From Lachnospiraceae bacterium (GTDB taxonomy: Bacteria > Bacillota > Clostridia > Lachnospirales > Lachnospiraceae), in contig JAKSRT010000008.1 of the NCBI GenBank assembly GCA_024403485.1, positions 1-41,631 on the forward strand: a DNA stretch of 41,631 bases, read 5' to 3'. The notes under the pieces were generated by a model. That model did no database searches and had not been told where the DNA came from. It saw only the letters and a list, made by a program, of their open reading frames with translations. Numbering within the stretch: the first letter of the stretch is position 1; every line of letters begins with the position of its first letter. A program made the position numbers and the translations under genes. This document shows, one piece after another, positions 16,321 to 25,510 of this stretch.

Positions 16321-18412
16321 TGTTATCCTGCTGGGTATTTTCTGTAGGAATGCTATCTGAGGTGTTGCCCTCACTTACCGGAGCCTCACTCTGAATGCTG
16401 TCTCCTGCCGAAGCTGATTCAAGAGCCTGTGCAAATACGGAATATGCAGTACCTTCATCGGGTTTTGCTTCTCCCTCTGCCGGTGAAGTCTCCTTTTTCT
16501 CTTCTCCACTGTCGGCAGAATCTTCCTTCTTTTCCTCTTCAGGATCGGGAAGGCCTTTTTCTCTTCGATAAATTTCCATAAATTCCTTACCGGTAATAGT
16601 TTCTTTTTCAATAAGGTATTCTGCAAGCTTATCAAGAAGTTCTCTGTTTTCGCCAAGAAGTCTTAAGGCTTCGTCGTAAGATTCCTTAAGCATCTGCTTA
16701 ACCTCATCGTCAATCTGAGCCGCAGTCACCTCACTGCAATTAAGAACCTTATGACCGTCAAGATATCTGTTTTCAACAGATTCAAGTCCCATAAGTCCAA
16801 ACTTCTCGCTCATACCATACATGGTAACCATGTTACGGGCGATAGATGTAGCCTTTTCAATATCATTAGCTGCACCGGTTGTAATATCATCAAAGACAAT
16901 TTCTTCGGCTGCACGTCCTGCAACGTAGCCGACAAGCATAGCCTTAAGTTCTTTCTTAGAGTTAAGAAACTTTTCTTCTTCGGGAACCTGCATAACATAG
17001 CCCAATGCTCCCATTGTTCTGGGAACAATGGTAATCTTCTGAACCGGCTCCGAATTTTTCTGAAGAGCGGCCACAAGAGCATGTCCGATTTCATGGTAAG
17101 AAACAATTCTTCTTTCTTCCTTACTCATAATGCGGTCTTTCTTTTCTTTACCGACAAGTACCTGCTCAACTGCCTCAAAAAGGTCTTTTTGAGATACATA
17201 CTCGCGCTTTTCCTTAACCGCATTAATTGCAGCCTCGTTAATCATATTTGCAAGGTCTGAACCGACTGCACCCGAAGTTGCAAGCGCAATGGCATCAAGA
17301 TCTACCGTATCATCCATTAACACATTCTTGGCATGAACCTTAAGAATTTCAACACGTCCCTTAAGATCAGGCTTATCTACAATAATTCTTCGGTCAAAAC
17401 GGCCGGGACGAAGAAGTGCCTTATCAAGAATTTCAGGTCTGTTGGTGGCTGCAAGGATGAGAACACCCTTTGAACTGTCAAAACCGTCCATTTCGGAAAG
17501 GAGCTGATTCAGTGTCTGCTCACGTTCTTCGTTACCGCCGCCGTACTTTGAGTCACGACTCCTACCGATTGCATCAATTTCATCAATAAATACTATACAG
17601 GGTGCGTTTTTGCTGGCCTCTTTGAAGAGGTCTCTTACTCTGGATGCACCTACACCTACAAACATCTCAACAAAGTCGGATCCGGTAAGTGAAAAGAAAG
17701 GAACATGAGCTTCACCCGCAACTGCCTTGGCAAGAAGCGTTTTACCGGTTCCGGGAGGGCCCACAAGAAGGGCACCCTTAGGAAGCTTTGCACCGATTTT
17801 TGAGTATTTGCCGGGATTGTGAAGAAAGTCTACGACTTCTACCAATGATTCTTTTGCTTCATCTTCACCAGCAACGTCCTTAAAGGTTACACCGGTTTCT
17901 TTTTGAACATAAACCTTGGCATTTGATTTACCTACACCCATTACTCCGCCTGAGCCACCCATTTTTCTGGAAAGCAGACTCATAAGCAGGAAGAAAAGCG
18001 CCAAAGGCAAAATATATGTAAGTATTATCGATATTAACCAACTTGAATTGTCCGGTATATCCGAGGAAAATTCCACATTGGCCTTAATAAGTCGTTCGGA
18101 AAGCTGTTCACTGCTCTCGACATATCCCGTACAGTAAGTAATCTCAATCTGCTGAGTATAAGGGTTTGTGTTGTCTTCGGATACCGGATGTATTTCTATC
18201 TTATCCGAATTTAAGAATACGCTTTCAATTTTGCCTTCATTCAGCATCTGAATAAATTCATTGTATGTAATCTCTTTGTTTATTGCATGATTAAGTGCTC
18301 TTGAGAAGTAGCTGATAATCAGCAAAACAACCAGAACCGCCACAAGCATGGGGGCAATGCGGGGTCCGTTTGAGTTCTTTTTCTGATTGTTATTTCCGTT
18401 TTCGTTGTTCAT
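16313..18412 (-). CDS. ftsH: ATP-dependent zinc metalloprotease FtsH
   Basis: Membrane-anchored hexameric AAA+ protease that removes misfolded and regulatory proteins. The layout is TM1 at about 20-40, an external domain to about 122 and TM2 at about 125-148. The AAA module has Walker A GPPGTGKT (218-225), Walker B FIDEID (275-280) and the SRH arginines near RPGRFDRR. The metalloprotease motif HEIGH is at 440-444, with the third zinc ligand in AANDIEKAT (Asp517). After the usual end near residue 622 there is a ~78-residue acidic Ser/Glu/Lys-rich tail. The promoter is about 85 bp upstream. Confidence 0.98.
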   Translation of the reverse strand: MNNENGNNNQKKNSNGPRIAPMLVAVLVVLLIISYFSRALNHAINKEITYNEFIQMLNEGKIESVFLNSDKIEIHPVSEDNTNPYTQQIEITYCTGYVESSEQLSERLIKANVEFSSDIPDNSSWLISIILTYILPLALFFLLMSLLSRKMGGSGGVMGVGKSNAKVYVQKETGVTFKDVAGEDEAKESLVEVVDFLHNPGKYSKIGAKLPKGALLVGPPGTGKTLLAKAVAGEAHVPFFSLTGSDFVEMFVGVGASRVRDLFKEASKNAPCIVFIDEIDAIGRSRDSKYGGGNEEREQTLNQLLSEMDGFDSSKGVLILAATNRPEILDKALLRPGRFDRRIIVDKPDLKGRVEILKVHAKNVLMDDTVDLDAIALATSGAVGSDLANMINEAAINAVKEKREYVSQKDLFEAVEQVLVGKEKKDRIMSKEERRIVSYHEIGHALVAALQKNSEPVQKITIVPRTMGALGYVMQVPEEEKFLNSKKELKAMLVGYVAGRAAEEIVFDDITTGAANDIEKATSIARNMVTMYGMSEKFGLMGLESVENRYLDGHKVLNCSEVTAAQIDDEVKQMLKESYDEALRLLGENRELLDKLAEYLIEKETITGKEFMEIYRREKGLPDPEEEKKEDSADSGEEKKETSPAEGEAKPDEGTAYSVFAQALESASAGDSIQSEAPVSEGNTSDSIPTENTQQDNNV

Positions 18413-18496
18413 TAATTTACAAACCTTAAATCCTTTTCACGTCTTAAGACTGCCTTTTTAATTTTTAATTTCAAAAATGGGGCAAATCACGAATTT

Positions 18497-18525
18497 ATTA
18501 TATTTATTAGGCATGATAAAAGCAA
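18497..18525 (-). promoter_or_regulatory. Promoter of ftsH operon
   Basis: Minus strand -35 TTGCTT (18520-18525), 17-bp spacer and perfect -10 TATAAT (18497-18502). It lies in the divergent region between ftsH and the DUF1846 gene. Confidence 0.75.
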
Positions 18526-18630
18526 TATTTCAAATATGAAAAAACTCTAAAAGAATTCGCGTTTTAAGTGGAAAAAAAGGCATTTTTATGCGATAATAAC
18601 AAATTATATTTATTAAACGAGGTTAAATAT

Positions 18631-20112
18631 ATGAAGATTGGATTTGATAATCAAAAATACCTGGATATGCAGTCGGAACACATTCGTGAGCGTATATCCA
18701 AATTTGACGGAAAGCTGTACCTTGAATTCGGCGGCAAACTCTTTGATGACTATCATGCCTCAAGAGTTCTTCCCGGATTTGAGCCCGACAGTAAGCTTAA
18801 AATGCTTCTTAAAATGAAAGACGAAGCAGAAATCGTAATAGCAATAGGTGCTGACGCCATTGAGCAGAACAAAAAGCGCGGCGACCTTGGTATAACCTAC
18901 GATTTAGAAGTTCTAAGACTTATAGACTCGTTTACAAGTGTTGGCCTGTATGTAGGAAGCGTAGTCATAACAAAATATGCTAACCAGCCTGCGGCAGATG
19001 CATTCCGTGCAAAACTTGACGCTCTTAACATCAAATCTTATCTTCACTATCCTATAGAAGGTTACCCCAGCAACATATCATTAATCGTAAGCGATGAGGG
19101 ATACGGAAAGAATGATTATATCGAGACCTCAAGACCTTTGGTTGTTATCACTGCTCCCGGACCCGGAAGCGGAAAGATGGCAACCTGTCTTTCTCAGCTT
19201 TACCACGAACACAAAAAGGGCGTAAAAGCAGGCTATGCTAAATTCGAGACCTTCCCGATTTGGAATCTCCCGCTTAATCATCCCGTTAACATTGCATATG
19301 AAGCTGCAACCGCAGATTTAAGCGATGTTAATATGATTGACCCTTATCATATGGAAGCTTATGGCGTTACTACCGTTAACTACAACCGCGATGTTGAAAT
19401 TTTCCCTGTATTAAATGCAATGTTTACTCAGATTCTCGGCGAGAGCCCTTATAAATCTCCTACAGATATGGGTGTAAACATGGCCGGAAACTGTATCATC
19501 GATGACAGTGTCTGTGCCGAAGCTTCCCACCAGGAAATCGTCAGAAGATATTATCAGGGACTTTGCGAATTAAAAAAGGGAACCGGCACAAAAGAAGCCG
19601 TATACAAATTAGAACTTCTCATGAAGCAGTCAAACCTTTCCGCAGACAATCGTCCTGTTGTTAAGGCAGCTCTTGACCGTGAAGAAAGCACCGGTCACGC
19701 AGCTGTTGCAATTGAGCTTCCCGATGGACAGATTATTTCAGGAAAGACTTCCGACCTTATGGGGCCCAGCGCCGCCGCGCTCATCAATTCGCTTAAGGCT
19801 CTTGCCGGAATGGATCATTCGCTTCACCTCGTCAACAAAGAAGCATTGGAACCTATTCAGGCAATTAAAACCAACTATCTGGGCAGTCAGAATCCCAGAT
19901 TACATACCGATGAAATCCTTATCGCATTAAGCGTTAGTGCTGCTACCAATGAAAACTCCAAAAAAGCCCTGGAGCAGCTTTATAAACTTCGTAACTGTGA
20001 AGTTCACTCTTCGGTTATGCTTGCATCTGTTGATGAAAAAGTATTTAAAAAGCTTGGTATGCATTTAACATGTGAACCCAAATACGAAACAAACAAAAAA
20101 TACCACAATTAA
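18631..20112 (+). CDS. DUF1846 family protein
   Basis: A conserved cytosolic protein of about 493 residues, found mainly in Firmicutes and without a settled function. The family start MKIGFDNQKYLDMQSEHIRERI is matched here at the ATG at 18631 (GAGG 9 bases upstream) rather than at the upstream ATG at 18568. Other family stretches are KLYLEFGGKLFDDYHASRVLPGFEPDSKLKML split over 48-80, VVITAPGPGSGKMATCLSQLYHE with a P-loop-like glycine-rich turn, and a C-terminal part containing RLHTDEILIALS. It is 10 bp before a Gpi18-like gene and heads a four-gene operon with membrane glycan genes. Confidence 0.92.
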   Translation: MKIGFDNQKYLDMQSEHIRERISKFDGKLYLEFGGKLFDDYHASRVLPGFEPDSKLKMLLKMKDEAEIVIAIGADAIEQNKKRGDLGITYDLEVLRLIDSFTSVGLYVGSVVITKYANQPAADAFRAKLDALNIKSYLHYPIEGYPSNISLIVSDEGYGKNDYIETSRPLVVITAPGPGSGKMATCLSQLYHEHKKGVKAGYAKFETFPIWNLPLNHPVNIAYEAATADLSDVNMIDPYHMEAYGVTTVNYNRDVEIFPVLNAMFTQILGESPYKSPTDMGVNMAGNCIIDDSVCAEASHQEIVRRYYQGLCELKKGTGTKEAVYKLELLMKQSNLSADNRPVVKAALDREESTGHAAVAIELPDGQIISGKTSDLMGPSAAALINSLKALAGMDHSLHLVNKEALEPIQAIKTNYLGSQNPRLHTDEILIALSVSAATNENSKKALEQLYKLRNCEVHSSVMLASVDEKVFKKLGMHLTCEPKYETNKKYHN

Positions 20113-20122
20113 GAGATTATAC

Positions 20123-21523
20123 ATGAACAAGAAATCACTTTTTTTGCAAATAACTGCATATGTACTCACAATTATTATCGTATTTGCGGTAATAATCAGT
20201 CACGGAACTATGACAATCGGTCGGTTCTTTTTGGCCATCATGGCAGTTCTCGCCGGAGCCGCTTTCATTTATTTCTGTAGCAAAAAAGCTGATGAAAACA
20301 CATCAATAAGGAATATCCTGGAACAGAAGGTATTGGGACTCAGCGTTTGCGATATTATCAGTTTCCTGCTTGTGACTACTGCCGCCATCGTAATAAGATT
20401 CACGTTTTATCCTTTTATCTCTGCTGATACAGCTATTTTCCAGCAGTCCTGGTATGATACGGCAAAAGCAGCCGGCATTTCATCACTCGGAATGAGAATC
20501 GGAAATTATCCTCCGCTTTATATGACTGTTTTCTGCATCCTGGCTCAGTTTTTTCCCATGATGTTTGTTGTGAAATTCATTCCCATTATTTTTGATTTCA
20601 TTATTGCAGTCTTCGGTCTTAAAATTTACTGTCTTGTTTGCGGTAAACAGACCGCGTTTAAAAAGCTGATAGTTTATTCCGTTCTTTTGCTTAATCCCAT
20701 TTCGGTGCTTAATGCATCTGCCTGGGGACAAAGCGACTCACTTTATACCGGTTTTATAATGATTTTCATCTACAGTTTGATTAAGCTTTATGAGGGCAGC
20801 TATACAAACGGCGACCTTGTATTTATATTTCTCGGTTTGGCTTTCGCCTGCAAATTTCAAACTGTTTTGATTCTTCCCGTAATTTTATTATTATGGATTA
20901 TCCAAAAGCAAAGAAAAATCAGTATCACATATTTTATTTGGATACCGATTATGTATTTTGCAACATGTATCCCTATGTTTTTATTCCATAGAACTTTAGG
21001 GGATTTGATTGGTGTTTATCTTTTCCAAGTCAATCAATACAAAACTTATTTAAGTCAAAATTATGCAAACCTTTACTCTCTGATTGGAAATACCGGTTCT
21101 GAGCTTTCCGAGGGAAGCGGCAAATTCGGTATGTTTTTAGGCATTGCCGTATTATTTATACTGTATCTTTATTTTTTTAAAAAGAATATTGATATCACAT
21201 CGGAATTTATCCTAAATGTGACAGCATTCACGGTGCTTACTCTTGCTTTCTTTTTACCCAGCATGCACGAGCGTTACGCTATTGTCGGCGAGGTAATAAT
21301 TCTTATTATTGCCTGCATTAAAAATAAATACTTGCCCGAAGCCTTAGCCACTGTTTTATGCACCACATTTTCATATACAAAATATCTTTTGTACAACTAC
21401 GAATTATCGCTTCCGCCCGAATGGCTGGTGGCAATAGTACGTTTGGTAATACTTATTGTACTTTTAAGAAAAATGTTTTTATCGGATAACCCAGTTCAGG
21501 AAGGATCTTTATATAATGATTAA
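20123..21523 (+). CDS. Gpi18-like mannosyltransferase-type membrane protein
   Basis: A polytopic protein of 466 residues with about ten to twelve membrane segments, resembling the GT-C group called 'Gpi18-related mannosyltransferase' (COG5542). Supporting motifs are Asp102 in the first large loop (FISADTAIF), GNYPPLYM, the hallmark LNPISVLNASAWGQSDSLY and a late MHERYA. Such proteins are thought to use polyprenyl-phosphate sugars outside the membrane. The start is the ATG at 20123, 10 bp after the DUF1846 stop; an ATG at 20072 would lie inside that gene. It overlaps the cupin gene by 8 bp. Sugar and acceptor are unknown. Confidence 0.8.
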   Translation: MNKKSLFLQITAYVLTIIIVFAVIISHGTMTIGRFFLAIMAVLAGAAFIYFCSKKADENTSIRNILEQKVLGLSVCDIISFLLVTTAAIVIRFTFYPFISADTAIFQQSWYDTAKAAGISSLGMRIGNYPPLYMTVFCILAQFFPMMFVVKFIPIIFDFIIAVFGLKIYCLVCGKQTAFKKLIVYSVLLLNPISVLNASAWGQSDSLYTGFIMIFIYSLIKLYEGSYTNGDLVFIFLGLAFACKFQTVLILPVILLLWIIQKQRKISITYFIWIPIMYFATCIPMFLFHRTLGDLIGVYLFQVNQYKTYLSQNYANLYSLIGNTGSELSEGSGKFGMFLGIAVLFILYLYFFKKNIDITSEFILNVTAFTVLTLAFFLPSMHERYAIVGEVIILIIACIKNKYLPEALATVLCTTFSYTKYLLYNYELSLPPEWLVAIVRLVILIVLLRKMFLSDNPVQEGSLYND

Positions 21524-21956
21524 GAACAAATATCTCGAAACAAGAATGATAGAATTCAAGGACCTTGGTGACGATCGAGGAAGCCTTGTTGTTTGCGAAG
21601 GCGGGACCGATATCCCCTTTGTTCCAAAAAGAGTATTTTACATTTTCGGTTCAGATTCCACAGTTATTCGCGGACAACATGCCAATAAAGAATCTGAGTT
21701 TGTACTTATTAATGTGGCAGGGAAAAGCAAAGTTAAAGTTATGGACGGAATGGGAAATGAAATGGTTTTCTCACTTAACCGCCCGAATACAGGAATATAC
21801 ATTCCTAAAATGGTGTGGAAAGAGATGTATGATTTTTCATCGGACTCTGTTCTTCTCTGCCTTGCAAGCACACACTATGACGACACCGAATATATCAGAG
21901 ATTACGGCGAATACCAAAAGATTGTAAAAGAAATCGAGAACAGCGCCAATGAATAA
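21516..21956 (+). CDS. FdtA/WxcM-like cupin, possible sugar 3,4-ketoisomerase
   Basis: The 146-residue single-domain cupin matches the FdtA/QdtA/WxcM pattern: DDRGSLVVCE, VPKRVFYIFG, RGQHANKESEFVLI, WKEMYDFSSDSVLLCLAS and YDDTEYIRDYGEY. FdtA enzymes isomerise dTDP-4-keto-6-deoxyglucose at C3/C4 for amino-deoxysugar synthesis. Here the motif usually RGxHAHK is RGQHANK: His55 is kept, but the second catalytic His is Asn57, and the Gln usually following is absent. It may be a non-canonical isomerase or a binding protein. No dTDP-sugar aminotransferase or RmlA/B is in the window. AGGA lies upstream; it overlaps both neighbours by 8 bp. Confidence 0.82.
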   Translation: MIKNKYLETRMIEFKDLGDDRGSLVVCEGGTDIPFVPKRVFYIFGSDSTVIRGQHANKESEFVLINVAGKSKVKVMDGMGNEMVFSLNRPNTGIYIPKMVWKEMYDFSSDSVLLCLASTHYDDTEYIRDYGEYQKIVKEIENSANE

Positions 21957-22473
21957 GTTTTTCAGTTTTATAGAAACCATAGTCAGATTTTTCATTTACA
22001 AGGTTTTTAGAATGAAACTTTCAGAAGAAAACTTTGATAAATTTATGCAATTCGTCAAATTTGCATTTGTAGGTTTATCAAACAGCCTTATCTACTATGT
22101 TTTCTATCTCATTTCGCTTAACCTTATTAACAAAGGATGTCAGGTGCAAAAGCATATAGAGCTTGGTCTTCATGTCCAGATAGCTAATTTTATCGGCTTT
22201 ACCATAAGTGTATTTAACGCATTTTATTGGAGCAACAATTATGTTTTTACCGACGGAAAAGGAGATCGTTCTCTTGTTAAAACCTTTATCAAGACTTATA
22301 TTTCCTATGCGGGAACCGGTCTGATACTTGCCGCACTTTTACTTATTCTTTGGATTCAAATTTTAGGTCTCCCGGAATTTTTAGGGCCAATCTTGAACCT
22401 GTTCGTAACCGTTCCTCTTAATTTTATCATTAACAAATTCTGGGCGTATAAAGACCACAGTGAACATACATAA
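21949..22473 (+). CDS. GtrA family membrane protein
   Basis: The 174-residue protein has four membrane helices and the GtrA signature (FVKFAFVGLSNSLIYYVFYLISL and FIGFTISVFNAFYWSNNYVF split over two helices, then NFIINKFWAY at the end). GtrA proteins are proposed to flip or position undecaprenyl-phosphate-linked sugars for transfer to surface polymers. It is the last gene of the DUF1846-Gpi18-FdtA operon, overlapping the cupin by 8 bp. This supports a lipid-linked-sugar step outside the membrane. The usual GtrB-type GT2 partner is not adjacent; a different GT2 lies at 31271. Confidence 0.9.
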   Translation: MNKFFSFIETIVRFFIYKVFRMKLSEENFDKFMQFVKFAFVGLSNSLIYYVFYLISLNLINKGCQVQKHIELGLHVQIANFIGFTISVFNAFYWSNNYVFTDGKGDRSLVKTFIKTYISYAGTGLILAALLLILWIQILGLPEFLGPILNLFVTVPLNFIINKFWAYKDHSEHT

Positions 22474-22515
22474 AGCATCTGTAAATCTTGCTTGCGGGAT
22501 TCTCATATAAAACAA

Positions 22516-22548
22516 AAAGCCTCTTTGCCGGACTGGTAAAGGGGCTTT
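22516..22548. terminator. Bidirectional terminator between GtrA and pullulanase genes
   Basis: Arms AAAGCC (22516-22521) and GGCTTT (22543-22548) continue inward through CTTT/AAAG. The tail is TTTCTTGATTT on plus and TTTTTGTTTTA on minus, so both converging operons can end here. Confidence 0.85.
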
Positions 22549-22554
22549 CTTGAT

Positions 22555-25260
22555 TTATTTCTTTTTCTTTTTAGCCGCAAACAAAGCAGCACCGGCACAT
22601 ACAGCCGCAGCTACAGCGCCGCCTGCCAAAGCACGTCCTCGACCGGAACCGCTTTTTTCATCTTTTAATTCATCCGGAGTTTTCTCAACCAAAGAAGCCT
22701 CTTCTTTTACCAACACAAGTGCTGATAAGGGCTGCACCACTGCAGTTCCTTCCACAGCATCAACAGCAATTACTCCTGAGGTCTCTCCGTTTATATATAC
22801 ATTCCAGTTTCCCGCAGGAAGGTTGATATCTTTTGATTCATTGTTTGCATTAAAGACAATATACATATCCTTGTCTATATCACCGCCCTTTATTTCAAAA
22901 GAAACCATATGGGATTCAGCTGTGTTAATCTGAGCAAAAGACGCTTCTACCAAAGAAGCATCCGTGAGTCTTAAAATCGGATGGTTCTTTCTGAAGTTTA
23001 TAAGCCCTTTATAGTATTCAAATACATTGCGATACTCTTGATCTTCAAGAGAAGACCAATCAATTTTATTAACTTCGTCACCACTTGAATAACTGTTATG
23101 ATCGTATGTTCCGTCAGCCTTTGTTTTTGAGCGAAGTATTTCTTCCCCTGCCTGCATAAAAGGTGTTCCCTCTGCAAGTATATATATAGAAGCTGCAAGA
23201 TTATTCATTTTAATCGCATCTTCAAAAGAAGCATCAGGATTAGATATGCGAATTCTGTCAAACAAAGTATTATTGTCGTGGCATGATGCATAATTTATCG
23301 CCTGAACAGGAGATTTACACCAGTTATCTGCTCCCATAAAGCACCGTGCAATCTTTGATTCAAATCCGGAAGCACCCGAAACAAAGCCGCTTTCCGTATT
23401 AAATACGCTTCCTTTAAGACCATCTCTCATGGTGTCATTAAAATATGCAAAACCGGGTGTCAGCTGAGAATTCTGCTGCGTCGCAAGAGTAATGTTTTCT
23501 TTTGTTACCAGCGTAGACATAGTCCAGCCTTCGCCATAGAAAATAACATTCGGGTGCTTTTCATGAACGGTTCTTACAATCTCATTAATCAAATCTGTGT
23601 CCATAAGTCCCACAAGGTCAAATCTAAAACCATCGATATGATATTCATCGGCCCAGTAATTAACAGAATCAACAATATACTTTCTTACCATTGAGCGTTC
23701 CGTAGCAGTATCGTTGCCACAGCCCGAACCACCCGAATATGTTCCGTCTTCGGTTATTCTGGAAAAATAACCGGGTACTATCTGATTGATGCAAAAGCCT
23801 TCTGCATTATAAACATGATTGTATACCACATCCATTACTACGGCGATTCCACTATCATGGAGTCCCTTTACCATAGCCTTTGCTTCTTTTACACGAACTT
23901 CACCGTTAAACGGATCTGTTGCATAGCTGCCTTCCGGAATATTGAAATTAACCGGATCGTATCCCCAGTTATATGCATTTGAGCCGGGTGCTGATTCATC
24001 AACTGAGCCAAAATCATACATAGGAAGAACATGAAGGTGTGTTATACCCAGTTCTTTCATGTGGTCTAATCCGGTAGATATTCCTGAAGCGGTAGTGGTT
24101 CCTGTCTCAACGACTCCGAGATATTTGCCCTGATTTGTAATCCCGTTATCATTACCTACCGTCAAGTCTCTTATATGGCCTTCGTAAATAATTGCATCGG
24201 CAATTGACTCACCTTCAAAAGGATTACTGTCTTTTCCCCAGTCTTCAGGATTTGTGGACTCAAGGTCCAGTACCATCGACCGTTTACCGTTAGCACCCGA
24301 AGATCTTGCATAGGGATCCGCAGCTGTCTTTGAATTACCATCAATTGTTACATTGTAGACATAGTATGTACCGTTAAGATCTCCTGCTACTTCACACACC
24401 CAGGTGCCCTTTTCGCTTTTTGTCATTGCAATTTCTTCTATTAAATCGCTCTTGGCCTGAGTTCCGCTTTCAAATCTTTTTAGTGAAACGGCTTCTGCAG
24501 TCGGAGCCCATACTCTGAATGATGTCTTCTCTTTTGAGTATGTGTAACCTAAGTCGTTACCTGTATACGTATATTCTTTTTCAAACTCATCGGTTGAATA
24601 AATTATCGGCATAATAACGTTATAATCCGTCTCCTCGTATGTGATTGTATATTTGCTGAATATTTCAAGGCTTTCATCAAGCTTTATTTTGTAAAGGCCA
24701 TCACCGCAATCGATTACTTCCTCAATATCAATTTCCTTATTTTTTCTGTTAAGCTTAAATGCCAAAGAAAAATCTGTGGGAATCTCTGCAGTCATTTTAA
24801 CGTCGATTGTTTTATCACCATCATATCGGGCAGTTTTCAGTTTGACACCGATAATACAATCATCACCATACTCTTTGGCATAGCCTTCAACACCGGATTC
24901 GACAAATATATGGACGGTTCCTGAGACTATTTCAGATATATCAATGAACTGGTCCTTGTCCACATCCTTTGTCCAATCCTGGGTCCTAACAATATATCCT
25001 ACTTCCATAGTACCCGGAGTCACATTAAAGGACGCTATATATTCACCGTTTTCTTCTTCAAAAGCATACCCCGAACCGTCTTTTCCGGCTTCCCAAAACC
25101 ATACATCCCAGGGTGCATAATTACCATCATCTCGATGGTAATGCAGCTTAATCAAAGGGCCGCCTTCTGCATTGGCGGTTATTTTAAAGTTGAAAGTTCC
25201 CAGTAAAGTACAAGCCAAGTAAAAGGCCAGTGTCAATATTGCTTGTATTTGTTTTTTCAT
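22555..25260 (-). CDS. Secreted, membrane-anchored type I pullulanase (GH13)
   Basis: Hydrolyses alpha-1,6 bonds of pullulan and branched starch outside the cell. The 901-residue order is signal peptide (1-31), a PUD/CBM41 starch-binding domain (about 35-130), a linker beta domain and a CBM48-like domain (about 230-330). The GH13 barrel and C-terminal beta domain follow. Diagnostic motifs are YNWGYDP (430-436), nucleophile Asp548 in GFRFDLVGL, acid/base Glu577 in YGEGW and Asp662 in ASCHDNN. The C-terminus is a hydrophobic Ala/Gly/Val helix followed by five Lys, with no LPXTG, so it is probably held by a membrane tail rather than sortase. GGGTG precedes the ATG. Confidence 0.95.
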   Translation of the reverse strand: MKKQIQAILTLAFYLACTLLGTFNFKITANAEGGPLIKLHYHRDDGNYAPWDVWFWEAGKDGSGYAFEEENGEYIASFNVTPGTMEVGYIVRTQDWTKDVDKDQFIDISEIVSGTVHIFVESGVEGYAKEYGDDCIIGVKLKTARYDGDKTIDVKMTAEIPTDFSLAFKLNRKNKEIDIEEVIDCGDGLYKIKLDESLEIFSKYTITYEETDYNVIMPIIYSTDEFEKEYTYTGNDLGYTYSKEKTSFRVWAPTAEAVSLKRFESGTQAKSDLIEEIAMTKSEKGTWVCEVAGDLNGTYYVYNVTIDGNSKTAADPYARSSGANGKRSMVLDLESTNPEDWGKDSNPFEGESIADAIIYEGHIRDLTVGNDNGITNQGKYLGVVETGTTTASGISTGLDHMKELGITHLHVLPMYDFGSVDESAPGSNAYNWGYDPVNFNIPEGSYATDPFNGEVRVKEAKAMVKGLHDSGIAVVMDVVYNHVYNAEGFCINQIVPGYFSRITEDGTYSGGSGCGNDTATERSMVRKYIVDSVNYWADEYHIDGFRFDLVGLMDTDLINEIVRTVHEKHPNVIFYGEGWTMSTLVTKENITLATQQNSQLTPGFAYFNDTMRDGLKGSVFNTESGFVSGASGFESKIARCFMGADNWCKSPVQAINYASCHDNNTLFDRIRISNPDASFEDAIKMNNLAASIYILAEGTPFMQAGEEILRSKTKADGTYDHNSYSSGDEVNKIDWSSLEDQEYRNVFEYYKGLINFRKNHPILRLTDASLVEASFAQINTAESHMVSFEIKGGDIDKDMYIVFNANNESKDINLPAGNWNVYINGETSGVIAVDAVEGTAVVQPLSALVLVKEEASLVEKTPDELKDEKSGSGRGRALAGGAVAAAVCAGAALFAAKKKKK

Positions 25261-25334
25261 TTTTCACCCATTGAACAACGCGTAAATAAAGCGTTTTTAT
25301 TAATTTACGAAAATTTGCGAAAATTTGTAACTAC

Positions 25335-25363
25335 ATAATATCACCGGACTGCAAATAATTCAA
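25335..25363 (-). promoter_or_regulatory. Promoter of the pullulanase gene
   Basis: Minus strand -35 TTGAAT (25358-25363), 17-bp spacer and -10 TATTAT (25335-25340). The leader of about 70 nt begins with a direct repeat of AAATTTTCG (two copies within 25308-25330). No clear catabolite-response element was identified. Confidence 0.75.
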
Positions 25364-25417
25364 GATGAACGTACCATGGCAGCATACAAAGTAAAAAAGC
25401 CATGAATTTCCCATAAA

Positions 25418-25447
25418 CGTAAAAAAGCCGAATCATACGATTCGGCT
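25418..25447 (-). terminator. Rho-independent terminator after the large membrane protein gene
   Basis: Perfect arms AGCCGAATC (25426-25434) and GATTCGGCT (25439-25447) with a 4-base loop; the minus-strand tail is TTTTTTACG. Confidence 0.93.
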
Positions 25448-25510
25448 CCGTGTATATTAGTGTTCAAAATACGTCAAACATTTATGTTTTGTCGCGCAGA
25501 TATATTTCGA

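Noticed and set aside
16321-16374. Upstream extension of UvrC
   Set aside because: It overlaps the ftsH tail; the ATG at 16320 has AGGA upstream and fits the family start.
16751-17260. Plus-strand open frame opposite ftsH
   Set aside because: Antisense shadow of the conserved AAA/protease region, with no start signals.
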